From Rhabditophanes sp. KR3021 (Eukaryota; Nematoda; Chromadorea; Rhabditida; Alloionematidae), in NCBI GenBank assembly GCA_963281155.1, contig CAUJLY010000006.1, positions 9,238,001 to 9,302,000 on the forward strand: a DNA stretch of 64,000 bases, in the 5' to 3' direction. The position numbers were made by a program, and so were the translations under genes. Shown one piece after another: positions 31,885-44,874 of this stretch. Position 1 is the first letter of the stretch, and each line of letters begins with the position of its first letter. The notes under the pieces were generated by a model, which was given only the letters and a program-made list of their open reading frames with translations, ran no database searches and had not been told where the DNA came from.

Positions 31885-33458
31885 ATGTTATTGTCTATCG
31901 TGTTAACAAGTTATGTTGCTACATTATTCATCTTTGGTCCATTAACTGCTCTTTTGATTGTCTTCAACAAGAGCTGGGGAAACATTCCGAAGATGTTTGT
32001 ATCCTGGATGCACCAAATTCAGCTTTATATATCTCCGATAATCGACGCTTCCATCGAAATTCCTAGCACTTACCCAAATATAATTGACAAAACGGCTGTG
32101 GAGAATATTTTGGGTAACGTAAAAAGCGTTTCTCTCCATTGCAACCTGTCTCATTGTGATAAGAGTATCGAAGGTTTCATTTCCTTATCAAATTCTTTTA
32201 CTAATGCGGGTATCGAAGCTATTATAAATGTAAGTACATTCTTTTTATGCAATCATATTTTTAATTCAGGACGACCTTAGTCGAGTTTGTGATAAGAGTC
32301 CAATCAGACAATGGAACATGATGGGAATGCCGCCAAATGTGGATAATCCCTTGGTTCAATTTGGATTGTATGTTGTTGCCATAGTATCAATTGGATTTAG
32401 ATATTCCATCTTGATGCCAACACGCCTGTTCATGCTGTGTTGCGCAGTTGGATTATTGGGATTAGCTGCTGTTGGCAGTTTGTTTAGATCGTATGATGCT
32501 TATGATAAAATGGTTATTAGTGTTAAATTTACCAGATTATATTGTGTTTCAATGGGAATGGTTGGGTATTTCAAGGATCGACATAATCAGCCCGAAAGCC
32601 CCGGAATTGCGGTTGCCAATCACTTAACAGCGAATGATATTCAAATTTTGTGGAGTGATGTTACGGATGTGAAACGTGGTTACACAGTGACAGGCCAGAA
32701 ACATATTGGTTTAATCGGATGGGTTGAATCATTTTGCTCCAAAATTGGAACAGCTTTATGGTTTGAAAGAGGAAATCACAATGAAAGAGCAAGATTTCAA
32801 AAACAGGTGATGGCAGTTGCTACTAATCCTGAAGAGCAATCAATCTTGATGTTCCCCGAGGGATATTGTACAAACAATACTCGTGTCTGCCAATTTCGAA
32901 AGGCTGTTTTCGTTGATGACGTGTGTATTTATCCAATTTCAATCAAACAAGACTCAAGGTAATTTATAATACTTGTAGTTTGTTAGTTCTTTAATCAGGA
33001 TCCTATACTTTCTAATTAACCAACTATACTGTTCTTTTAGATTGGGCGATGCTTTCTGGTTTGAGGATGGTTTTCTAGAATACAGCTGGAGATTGTTCAG
33101 TGCATGGGCAACTGTTTATGAAGTAAAGTACCTTCCTGGACAATATAAAAATCCACTAGAAACGGAAATTGAGTTCGCCTCCAGAATCCAATGTCTAATT
33201 GCTGATGCGGCTGGAATTCCTGCCATCACCAACAACTCTACCGAAATATTCAAAAAGAAAGCAGCATCCGAAAAGCAAAAACAAACTATAGAAAGCACAC
33301 TGGCTAGTCTTGTGAACGAAGAATGGAGCAAGAGAATGAAGGAGAAAATGTTGTTAATTGATAAAAAGGCGATGATTAGTTCAGACGAAGACATCAATCA
33401 AAACATTATTAATCATAATATAATTCCTGGGTGTCGAGCTGTTCCAATATTTCTCTGA
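31885..33458 (+). CDS. Glycerol-3-phosphate acyltransferase, GPAT3/4 type
   Basis: ER membrane enzyme that acylates glycerol-3-phosphate, the first step of glycerolipid synthesis. Exons 31885-32229, 32270-32958 and 33041-33458, with 40 and 82 bp introns, give 483 residues, close to the ~450 of animal GPAT3/4. An N-terminal hydrophobic segment (about 1-30) and two more (about 145-190) fit the membrane topology. Acyltransferase motifs appear in order: VANHLTANDI (NH at 232-233, H-x4-D), GTALWFERG (275-283), FPEGYC (310-315) and YPISIK (336-341), followed by LGDAFW, which is typical of GPAT3/4. The third motif has Tyr where most members have Thr (FPEGT). LPCAT-type acyltransferases are the alternative, but no EF-hands are present and the C terminus fits GPAT. 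Confidence 0.85.
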
Positions 33459-36400
33459 AATAAAAAACAAAAACAGTGATCAATCATTTACGTGTTACAA
33501 AATCATTTTTTCTTCAACTCTTAAGTTTCAAATTTTAAGTTTTAATTTGCCCTGTACTTTTATTTATTTTATTGAGATATATAAAATTGTCATTAAATAA
33601 ATTGTTTTTCTGAATAGATTAAGGTGCAGTCGTAACACTATTTAAACTCTTTCTTCTAATTAGCTGAAAAAAATTAAATTGCCTCTGTTGTTATACAGTG
33701 AAGTACAAAAAAACAGATACTGCTGTTTATATTATAGTTTATGTTGAAAGACTTCGACATAATCATACACATACTAAACAGTTTATTTCTTTGACACAAC
33801 TATATTTCCACTGATAACAATCAAGTAATAATAGTATTAACTATATTTAGCGTTTTTTATGTATAGATGTATTTTGTTCTTTGATATAAACGTTTAATAG
33901 CACATGATTTTTTGTATTATAGCATTCAAATCACTTAACAACTTTTTATAAAAATAAAAATATACTCAGCACATCAAATCATTAATAATCCCAAAATTTA
34001 AAAAAATAAATGTAAACAAGTGTGAATCTTAGGACGTCATCATGAATGTACAACATTTTAAACTCTCTAGTGGTAGTGTAAACTGTGAAAATAGGAAAAC
34101 TGAGGATTACCACCGTATTATGTTGGCCATTATCGAATTAAAAAAGTCCTTTTGTCTTGGTATGAGTAACTTGATAACACATTTAGTTTAGAGTTGGATT
34201 TATGAGAGTAAAAACAATCTTCGGAATCATTTTTATTTTAATGAATGATATTTGTGCGGTTCCTAAGTTCTTTCCTAAATCAAACCTTCACACACAATTA
34301 ATACATACCAAACAACTTTATTTCCTCTAAATTCATTACTTCTTAATAAGAAATCATGAATCAAAATATTATATTTGAATTTGAGTGCATTAACAATATT
34401 TTGATATACTATTTTTATCAACAACAAAACATCCTAAAAAATAAATTATAATTGAAGTAGAAGTAGAAAAGTTTTGGAAGATATTATATTATGTAGATGC
34501 ATCAATTTGATACACATTAGAGGTTTCTTCGATTCGCTTAGTTTCAACCTTAATGTATCTATCTTTTTTAATAAACAATTTTTATGAAAAAATCCATGTG
34601 TATAAATGAAATGTTTCGATTTACATTTTAAACTAGCTGTTAATTTAGCTTCATAAATCATTTGCCATTAAATTTGATGGCTTATCTTTGTTTTAAATAT
34701 GTTTAAATGTATCGGAGTAAAATGTGGTAATAACAGAAGCTTGGTTGTATCTTTGTGCAGGGAAACTTTTTTAACCTTTCAATGGTCCCTTTGGTTGTTT
34801 CCAGTGGGTTTCAGAATTTCATTTACTTAAAAATTATGTCTATTTATAAATATTTATAATTTTGGAGATATTAAAAAAGAGCCATCTGCCTATGATGACA
34901 ACATTATATTTTCCAGAACTTTGTTATTGTAAAATATATTTTATTTTATTGAAGTAAAAATATATATTGTGATAAGCTTCTTTACTTAAAATTGCTATGT
35001 AATGCATACTTTTTATTTATTTATGTAACTTGCAAATTAAAATTAAAAACTTCATAAATTTGTAATTAAAGAGAGGATTACATCAAAGAGTAGTGTCAAA
35101 CAGAATAGTCAATTCTAACACTTTTTCTTTAATGGTATTACTAAACAATAAGTGTATTAGATTGTTTTGCTATTCAATTGTCTCCGACAATATGCAATAT
35201 AATAGTTGCCTTATGTGGCGAAATTTATATTTAAAAAACGGCTTGAAGTTGTCTATTAATATGATAAACTTCTTTATAAAATATTTTCCCACTCTTTGTT
35301 AACTTGAAATTACGCAAAAATAATGATGAACATTGTTGTTCAACTATTTTCCTAATCTTATCCTGTGTTTCCAAAATTTATAACGTTATTTATTTACTTT
35401 CATTTAACTTCATTCCTTATTTTCGATCAGTCAGTATAAATTGTGCACTGTGTTCTTATCATTTATCTTTTACAAATAGCAACGGCATAAAAAAAGTTGT
35501 GTGTTAATGTTCACACTTCAAAAGTGTTTCTTCGGAGAAAGTATCAAAGTTTGATTGAACTAAAGTATACCCTCCTTCACTTGTAGTGTAAACTAAATTC
35601 ACTCATATTTCTTTATTAATATTTATATTTCAATCCAATTTTAGTTAGCTCCCATTTTCAGCTCACCCTTCATCAACATGAGGCACTTCCTAATTTTTTC
35701 ATTGTATTCATTCCCTATTTTTATATTCAATTCTTTTAATTCATTTTGCGCAAACATAACCTTCTATTTCAATTTTTATTCTTTTCCTTAAATGATTCAA
35801 ATACTTGTCTTTATAAATTCTTATCTTTTTATTATGAACCTTACTATTAATATGACTAAAAGGGATGTATTCTTGTTTAAAAAATTAAGCATGCCGTTTT
35901 TAATTTATATAAACTGTAATATACATTATGTTAAACATCTGTAAATGTATCACACTTAAAGAGTCTTTACACGATGTATCTAAAATGTTTATGGATATAA
36001 ATATCAGTTTAGCAATTTTATCACTCTTAATAGTATCTCAAGTGAAACAAATTTAAATTTGAAATATTTTTATAATTTGACAAAAATGTCTAAAGTGTTT
36101 AAATGATGCATTATTCAAATTTTGATATTCATTTACACAACAACCGTCATACTATTAAAACAAGTCCATGCATATATAGGCACCAAATACGCCAAAACCA
36201 GTACCTTCATTGACTATTCATTAAGGAAGTGATTTTGAGACTTAAATACCCTGTCAAAAATCGTACATCTCTATGAGAGAGAGTTTCTTTTTTTATTGTT
36301 ATGAATATTTAATATTAAGACAAATGTGCGTCACAATTTTATAATATATAGTGAATCCAGGATGATTATCAGATGCATTCAAAAAATGTAATATAATTTG

Positions 36401-39400
36401 TGGCAATTACAATTAAATCAGCGCTTTTTTATCTTGCTCCACATTATCTACTTATTTAGCATGTACTAAAAATCAGCTTTTTAATCTACCACTTCAACCA
36501 TTTCCTTAAACAACTACTTATATAGATATGCATTTTTTGCGCATATTAAATGGACCAAATTGGCCGACACCAAAAATAATTGGCGGTCCTAAATGAGAGT
36601 GAATAAAGTAAATGGTGTTAAAATGTGCAGGACGCAAATTTTTTAATGTATATTATTTAGATATTTAAATATACATATATACATAAATAAATCCAAAACA
36701 CGTAGATAAACTGTTTACTTTAAAAATATATATATTCATATCAGCCTACTCCTTTTTTAGCCAGTTTAACATCCGTTCAGGTGCCAACACATTTTTATGG
36801 TGTTGTCAAACTATATCAAATCTCAGGACAATATGCAAAAAGGTAGAATGGACTTCTTTTATATTGATAGTTTCTTTCCCCACTTACTGAGGTGCTAAAA
36901 ACGCGTAGTATCCTTCAGAGTGATTTAAATTGACGCCACTTTTTAATAAATCATTTCAAGTTCGCTATATTCTAATTTCCTAATAAAACTAATGAACAGT
37001 ATACAAATTTGATATCATAAAGATAATACACTTATTTGTTTGTCTATGAATTTCATTAACATCCCCAAATTGGACATGAACTTTTAATATAACATTATAT
37101 CTATGTACTAATATTTTCTCCAAATTCTTATATTTCTAATTATAAAATTGATAAAGTGTTGATAATTTATGCCTTGGCATACTTAAATCTTATAATTTGA
37201 ATTTTGCCACCTTGAAGCTGATGCAAAAGAAAATAATTAGTTATTGACATTTTTCTTGGTATTTTAATGTTAAATTAATACTAATCAAGTTATTTGTTAA
37301 TTACATTAATGTTGGTTAGAAAGCTGTATATGTTGAAGTTGATAACTATTTATTATTTATTTACAACGTTCCAATTGTAATAATCTTATTTCCTAAAAAT
37401 AAATTTTAAATCAGACTTTCAAGACTTGTCTATGATTGTTTTATAGGATGTTAGAGATGGATGTATGTGGATACGTTGAACTAATAAATCAGTGAAAGTT
37501 GTTAATGGAGATTAGTGCATTATTTAAACTATCATACCAAGAGAATCTCTGGCATTTGTTAAGAAGCTTTAAAATACAAAAAACAGTTATTAACTGAAAC
37601 CTTTGTAATCCTGAACAAAATTCCTCATTTTAATGATGCTTGAAAATTGTATCAGTGTTTTCTTCATTTAATTCACTTCCTTAATCATATCATATATTAA
37701 ACTTTTTGTAGAACGTAAGGCTTTTCGTATAAATACTTTACCACTTACGACTTATTTTTAAGTTTTATTATTATAAAGCTAGTATAAACTATCATTTCGC
37801 TCCATTGAACATCAATTTTTAAAAAACGAAAAATAATACAATAATTTAGCATTTTAGCATACTTGCATCTATTTAAAGTTATCCAATTGTAAATGACACT
37901 ATTTATATTCTGCTTTATCTCTTTCTTTATTTTACCTTAACCAAGCCAAATGAATATTTATCTATTAAAAGCTGTAAAAAGTGAGATTAAATGGCAAAAT
38001 CCTACATTCATTTATAGTTTTTAACAAAGCGTATTATTACGATATTAGAGTAATGAAAATATGATGTCAATGAAGACTTTATCTCTTTTTAAAATATTAA
38101 AGAAACTTAAAGATATGCACTTCATTAATTTATCCTTCCAATTGATTCGTTTAAGGGATATTTAACACTTCATCCAAAGCATATCTTATCCTATTATTCC
38201 CATTTTTAATAGAACTTTACATCTCAGTTGCTATATTAAACTAGACACGCAGCTTAATTTCAGAAGCCTTGGTGTGGTTCTTCCTTCTAACTACAACGTA
38301 TCAAATTACATTGTAGGTTTCTTAATCTCAATGTATTGCCCAAATAATCAAAATTCAATCATTTCTAATATATTTGACAAACATCTTTTTTTGTTGAAAA
38401 GGTTGGTTCTAAAAATAGTAGTTGTATATTATTTACAACATCTTTAGCTGCTTTAAAACTAATACTCGTGTTTTGTATTTTTATCATTTAAATGGTAATT
38501 ATATTTTTATACTGTTATAAAAAAATCTTCTTCTTTAAAGTTATTTAAAGTAATTAGAAATTGGTCGGTAAAAAAATATCTACTCATTATAATGATTAAA
38601 AACAATAAAGAATGTAAAAAACATTGCATGTGCTTTTTCATGCCCGTTACTTCTCTTAAATAAATTTATTTGTAAAGCCGTTCATTTAGAAAAGATTTTT
38701 AATGACTTTATAAACTGAAAATTGTTTGAAAAAACTAATGTCCAAACTTTATTCATTATCTCTTTTTGATATATCCGTTTGATGCTTATATAGCTTTTTA
38801 GGAGAAGAGATTTGTGATTGATAAGTAACAAATAAAAATGATTTCCGTTGCCTTTAAAACCAAATCTTTTATTATTGTGGCAAGAAAAAGACTTAAAAAG
38901 CGTCGTCGTATAGATGTCCATATATTTAAAGATGCTTATATAGAGATGTACAAGACAATATTTTTCTAGTCACAAAAGTTGAGCTTCATTCAGCCTAGAA
39001 CTTTCATTCGTTACTTAATTGAGTATTCAATTTGCAAAATTTATTATGAAAGAAAAGCATTATGGTGGATGACTTTTGTTCCGTTATAACTATCCTATCA
39101 TCTTTATTTCACCCTGTCTTAATTTTTTTTACTCTAAAAAATGTTTCAACTAATATTCCTTTATTTCAAATTTAGAGGAATGGAGGATGAAGTTACTTTA
39201 AGAGGTTTTAAATAATGAATAAAGTCATTAGTGAATTATTTATGCACCTTTCATTGTAATTATTATGACTTTCAAATGCAGAAACCTAATATTTAATGTG
39301 TACCATCAAATTTCATATCAGCCACTATGTTGCTTTTAAAAATAACACCCATTGTTACATTTTTAACCTAATAACAAGGGGAAATGTTGTCACAACGTTT

Positions 39401-39737
39401 TTAATATCAATATTGTTAATGATTCGTAAAAAGTTTTATGTCAAACAATAATTTCGGGATGATAGGGCAGATTGTTTATCTGTATGTGATATTGTAAGGT
39501 GTGAAATAAGTATATATTTCACGCAAAGGCGGAGATTTAAGAAAATTCGCATAAACCAAGTTTGTTTTCATTAATTTAAAGTGAATTTGTTGTATATGAA
39601 ACATTGAGCTTGTTTTTGTAAATTCGTCGAGATTTGTGTTAAACAATTTGTAATTTGGTCTTACGTAAATTAAATAAATTTCAGTTTACGGATGTTTTTT
39701 AATTGTCTAAGATAAGACAGAATATTAGTAATGAATT
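33459..39737. other. Gene-poor spacer
   Basis: About 6.3 kb of AT-rich DNA. Polyadenylation-type AATAAA sites for the acyltransferase lie just after its stop (about 33460) and near 33595. The remaining short open frames (for example 35093-35302, 38682-38921) are low in complexity and show no motif. No RNA gene or transposon was recognised. Confidence 0.45.
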
Positions 39738-42042
39738 ATGGTAGTAGTATTATATGCGCCTCCATCAATTCAAAACGCAAATTATACTACCGAAATTATC
39801 CAATTTTTAGAGCAAATAGTTGTGTCTCGCCATTCAAACACTTCATCCAACATTTTCAATTCATCTATTCCATCCATAAAGCACCTGTTTGTAAGATCGG
39901 CAGGGCAAATGATACCGCAGCATGTTATTGAAATAAATAGTGAGAGTGATGAGGCCGCAGCTTGCACGAACGCATTCTGCAACATGCTTCCTAATGTATT
40001 AATTGCATTTTTTCTTGTATTACTCATATTATTAACTATTTTTGGTAATATATTAGTTGTGTTATCAGTTGTTGTTTATAAGAGAATGAGAACGTTTACC
40101 AATATTTTATTAACATCCCTAGCAACTTCAGGTAAATTTAATTGGAGAAGGTGTGATTTTGTAATTTATTTGTTTACAGACCTTTTGGTAGGATTAATGG
40201 TTATGCCATTATCATTAGTAGACTTACTGCACCAACATAAATGGCCCTTTAATCCATTACTTTGCAATATTTGGGCAACAACAGATGTTCTTTTGTGTAC
40301 GGCATCAATTTTAAATTTATGCATAATAAGTATAGACCGATATCTGGCAATTAATTATCCCCTGAAGTATTCCCGGACACGTTCAAAATCTATGGCGTTT
40401 GGTTTGTTATCGGCGGTGTGGGGAGTTTCGATTGTAGTTTGCATTCCTCCATGGATTATCAATGCTTGGAAAATGAATTCATCGGCAAATAATAACAAAT
40501 CTTGTAGTTATCCCCCATCTATCGGGTACCGAATTTACAGTGCATTAGGATCTTTTTATATACCATTACTGGTAATGTTGAGCGTTTATTTTAAAATATT
40601 TCGTGTGGCTTCTGCTCGAGAGGCAATGATGCACGAAGGACTAGGTACGTGTAGACTAAGCAAAAGAGTCGTTGATGAAAACATTAGAAAAAGGAAGTTG
40701 TCAAAGAATTCGCGTCTCTTAGCAGATAAAGCTAACAGACAAAAAGTTAGTGCTCATCGAAGGTATGCTAATCTATTCAATTTAAAATGCCATATTTAAA
40801 ATTTACTTCCTTCACATCAATCCATTAAATTAATTTTCTTATAGCTGGTATGTAAATCCAATCTCAAATAAGCGAAGCTTCTCCAGTGTAAATAATACCT
40901 ATGGCAACAATGTGGCTTCACTTACTAATAACATCAAAACTGAAAATGGAGGCCTCTGCCTGGAGCATACTGTAGCATCTCTTAATACTTCGAAACTTTC
41001 CTCTGCACATAATTTGAGCGCATTATCGGCCATGTATGTTTTTTATAAAAAATTAATGTAAATTATAATCATTTACAAAGTTGGCTTTTCTGTGTATTTG
41101 CGTTCACTTAACAATGTTTTTATATAAGATGATAAAATATTAAACACTTATATACGAAGTATCACAAAAAACACAATTCCAGAGATGGATAATAATTGTT
41201 GCCTTTAATATCAAATATTTATCCTTTTATTTTACAGAAACGATACACGTTTCAACATGGGTCAGTTAGTGAACAAGGAAGGAATCGGTAGGAATGATGT
41301 AATTGTGGAAGTTTATCATTACCATAAGAATTTAAGTACTACTTCTTTACAATCTGCCCGATCTCATAATCAGCAAGCTCAGAAAAAATTTCTGAGTACA
41401 AATGAAACACCTAGTAATTACATGTACAGACAACGCCGGGTAATGCGTGAATATGCTTCTTTAATAGATCTCTCAGGACCAATTACAACTCCAAAGGAAG
41501 AAAAAAGCCAGGATAATATTGTTGAAAGCGAAGAAAAGACCATCGTAACACCTTCAAGTTCGAATGATGATGACATCAGCAACAAAGAAGTTCCGACATT
41601 AGTGAAAAAAGCGCAAATGTCATATACAAAGCTACAACCAAGCAATTTGATGGCAAAAGCTCAAAGTCACTATAATACATATGGGCCAGGAAGGATAGTT
41701 AGAGGTTCAAAGGAAAAGATGGTTTATCTAAGAGAACGGAAAGCTTTAAAAACGATTGGAATAGTTGTAATGGGGTTTATTATTTGTTGGATGCCATTTT
41801 TTGTTCTTTATTTAATAGAAGTACTCATTGATGATCTCCACGAATCAGCTGCATTTGGTCTTCTGAATGAATTTTTCCTATGGTTAGGATATTCAAATTC
41901 AGTTTTGAATCCAATCATTTACACAATGTATAATGGTGACTTTAGGAGATGCTTCCGTGATCTTTTGACTTTTGGGTGTTTGCACTCACATAGACGTACA
42001 ATGAGTGTTCGCAAATTACATCAACAATCAACAACTTTCTAA
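39738..42042 (+). CDS. Biogenic amine receptor, class A GPCR, subtype unassigned
   Basis: Four exons, 39738-40131, 40180-40762, 40845-41033 and 41238-42042, give 656 residues. TM1 has FGNILVVL, TM2 LATSDLLVGLMVMPL, TM3 the amine-binding Asp in TTDVLLCTASILNLC, then IDRYLAI. TM5 has YSALGSFYIP, TM6 CWMPFF and TM7 NSVLNPIIYTMYNGDFRRCF. The N-terminal ~75 residues contain several NxS/T sites. ICL3 is very long (about 270 residues) and includes all of exon 3; together with the short C-tail this resembles Gi-coupled D2/alpha2/5-HT1-type receptors. I could not assign a ligand: dopamine, octopamine, tyramine or an orphan amine receptor remain possible. The first intron is 48 bp, a multiple of three and stop-free, so automated prediction may read through it and disrupt TM2. 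AATAAA lies at about 42143. Confidence 0.85.
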
Positions 42043-42173
42043 CTTTTGTTGTTGTAAATTATATAACAATTAAGTAATGTACATAAATATATATCAAAAT
42101 TAAAAGTTGTACGCTTCATCTATTGTTTACATAATTTTCGTAATAAAGGTTATATTTAAGAAAATGTCTTTAT

Positions 42174-42654
42174 TTAAAAATCTTCATTCTTATCGTAACA
42201 TTCTAGAACAGCTTGCCATTGGGAATTCAGAGCTTCATTGTTGCATCCATTTACACCTCCTTTCATTAATTTGAATACATCATTGCATTTGCTTTTACCA
42301 TCGCAGTTTGAATGATATTTTTGATAGTAATTCTAAAAGGACTTTAAATATGTATGATAATTACCAACGTACATTAATACATTTTTTAGAGCATTCTAAA
42401 TCGGATGCACATCTTTTGAAAGCAACAGTCAAATTTTCAGCATCACTTCTCTCAACTAAACCGCAATCAACATAGAAATCCTGACTGAGGTGGAAATAGC
42501 CACAAAATTCAATGCCATTTTCAACAGAACATGGTTTATCCTTGCACTCATTGCCTCCAGTAGAACATAGGCAATCAAAGCATGTTTTGGCAGATGCGGA
42601 AATTGTAAGAATAAAGAGAATCGCGGGAAGTGGGATCAAATTTGTAGCAATCAT
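42174..42654 (-). CDS. Secreted i-type lysozyme/destabilase-like protein
   Basis: Exons 42373-42654 and 42174-42332 give 146 residues; the 40 bp intron uses AAT|GTACGT as donor, because the other nearby donor would create a stop at the junction. A signal peptide is evident (about residues 1-22, ending SASA). The mature protein has the i-type lysozyme cysteine pattern: CxxCLC, then CGYFHL, YVDCG, CASDxxC and a second half with NYYQKYHSNC. It ends shortly after VLEC. In active i-type lysozymes a Glu lies after the CxC and an Asp in the next loop; here those positions are occupied by Gly (STGGNEC) and Glu (CSVENG). The protein is therefore either non-muramidase, an isopeptidase-like destabilase, or shifted in alignment. 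It likely acts outside the cell in defence or digestion. Confidence 0.78.
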
Positions 42655-43577
42655 ACCTATTAAATATATTGCATTAAATCACATTCTTTTATACCCTCCA
42701 TTTTGGAACAACATATTTGCAAGCTCTATTTTTAACGAAGTATCATATTGACACATACTATCGAAATCTTTATTATAAATATTACCTACTCACTACTCAC
42801 TCAAAAATGCTGACCTTCCACTACACAATTTCATAAAAATTGTAACTGCAATAACTTATATTTTGTTTTGTAATTCTATAAATATTTTTTGTGTATAGTT
42901 TTGATTAAATTAGCTCATACAAATAATCTTTGAAAGCAATAATATTTCAATATGAAGTTTATAAATTAAACTTCAACTCTTACATACAGATTTGTGGAAG
43001 CTTAAATTGCAATACATTTAACTATTTATTTTTGCTTGCAATAATTGTTATTTGTTTGCTGTAAAACCAAAAATTGCGTCTTGCAATATGATTTTATTGT
43101 AATACGAAATCACTATAATTATTACCACTATTGTAAAAATATATTCACATTTCAGTATATGGTCTTTGAGTGTAATTAAATAAATTTGCAAAAAATACTT
43201 TTATTTTGCATGAGATGTTATTTGCAACAAAATTTCCACCGATTCATTTACCACTTTAAAAGATTATTTAAAGATTTTATGATTATATATAACTATTTTA
43301 GCACAAGAACTTGAACTTTGGAATGTTTGTTATGGACAAAATTCAAAGCTTAAAAAAGTATACTCTTTTGAAAAAATATATCTATATAATAATATTGGTT
43401 GGTTGCGTGAATATGATACATATACAAAAAAAGTGAATTTGAATCTTTTTTGTTCTTACAATATAAAATATTTACTAATTGCTGTTACCGCTATAAAACA
43501 TATATGTATGTGTTCTTGTTAAAATATTCTAATTATTCGTGTAAGTGTTTTGTGCTTTCTTGTCGTTTTGATTAATT
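42655..43577. other. Spacer between lysozyme-like and V-ATPase C genes
   Basis: AT-rich sequence containing the promoter side of the lysozyme-like gene and the 3' UTR of V-ATPase C. No open frame with recognisable features was found. Confidence 0.5.
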
Positions 43578-44874
43578 TTAGTGTTTTTCAGCTGCTACAA
43601 AGTCGATGTTCAGTTTGAAAAATACGTATGGGAAGTAGTCGTGGACTCCCAGGGACATGAGAGTTGGAGCATCTTCGAAGGTGTCAATTGGGCCAGTGGC
43701 TGATCCATCCAGATGAGCGTACAATTTATTTAGTTCGGTTCTGAGTTTCTTTGAAGCTCCTTTGTGTGGCTCCATTACAATAGCTTGGAAGTTTACGGGA
43801 AGACCATATCTCAGAACGGATTCAACGAAGACTCTCAAAGCCTTGATGTGGATGTAGGCTGAGAAAATTTCTCCAAAATTAATTTTGAGCCAACGAACAA
43901 TTGGGGCGTGTTGTCTTTTAACTTCTTGGACCAACTTTTCACGGTCAGACTTTCCAACTTTCATTGATTCTTCATCATAAACAAAGTCTCTGACGATGAA
44001 CTTATTTTCACGGCATTTGATTTTATATTCATCGATCACCTTCTTGAACAAAGGTAACACAATAGAGGAAATGCTCAGCATCTTCTTGGAGCTTTCTAGT
44101 TGATCCTGGAACAACCATTGAAGCAAAGGTGGAATAACTAGCTTCCCATTCTTTGGCAAGAATCTTTGGAACAACTACTAGGATAGTTTGCATGTAATCA
44201 GAGTTTAAAACAAAGTCTTCAGCCTTTACTAAATTGCTAAGATCTTTAGCTACAAGTGATCCACTAAAAAGTCTTTCAAAAAAGGAACAATTTCTTCAAA
44301 AACCTACGTTGTCTTGCGGTCAATACTGGCAAGGTTATTTTTAAGGGTATTGTAAGCATTAGCTTTAGTCTTCAAATCATTGTCGATTTGAGTAATTTGC
44401 TTGCCCATAATTTCGCTAAGAACCTTGAGAGATTGTTGTTTAGGGTATTTGGCAGTTTCCCATGTGAACTTTGTTACATACGTATGGATGTCCTCTATAA
44501 ATAAACAAATTGATTAGCTATATATTGTCTAAATAAACATACTTCCTCCAATCATTAAATTTTCACTCAATTTATCTTGTTCATCTTGAAGAACGTCACC
44601 AAAGTAGTTAACAAGTTTACGAGTAACACTTAAATTAATGCATTATTTTATTGGATGATTCATTATATTACCTTTCGGCTGCTGAATCAAGTTTAGCTAA
44701 GTCGTCGGACAAACCAACAAGTTGGTCGAGAGTTCCGACCTTTAAATCAGGAATGGGGAATTTGTTATTTTTAGATTGACCAGATGTAGCTTGATCTAAC
44801 TTTTCCCATGTCTCTTGAGCAGTCTTATCTCCAGGAGCGGAAATTAACCAAAGCTCTTGAAGTGATGCAGACAT
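43578..44874 (-). CDS. V-type ATPase V1 subunit C, with one frame break
   Basis: Stalk subunit that links V1 to V0 and governs reversible assembly of the proton pump. Exons 44672-44874, 44543-44628, 44308-44494 and 43578-44263 give 386 residues (animal subunit C is about 380) if one extra base is discounted. Recognisable family blocks are the N terminus [31 protein letters not shown], the central [12 protein letters not shown] and VVVPK, and the C-terminal [20 protein letters not shown] followed by [10 protein letters not shown]. In exon 4 the frame shifts at ACCTTTG near 44050-44054: the left part ends with EHFLYCVT and the next part resumes with [10 protein letters not shown] in another frame. 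Removing one T restores the family sequence. All other junctions are clean, so an assembly error or recent mutation is more likely than an old pseudogene. Introns are 43, 48 and 44 bp. Confidence 0.88.

Noticed and set aside
42360..42373. Lysozyme-like intron using the donor TG|GTAATT
   Set aside because: Joining to the next exon would create TGA; AAT|GTACGT keeps the frame and the cysteine pattern.
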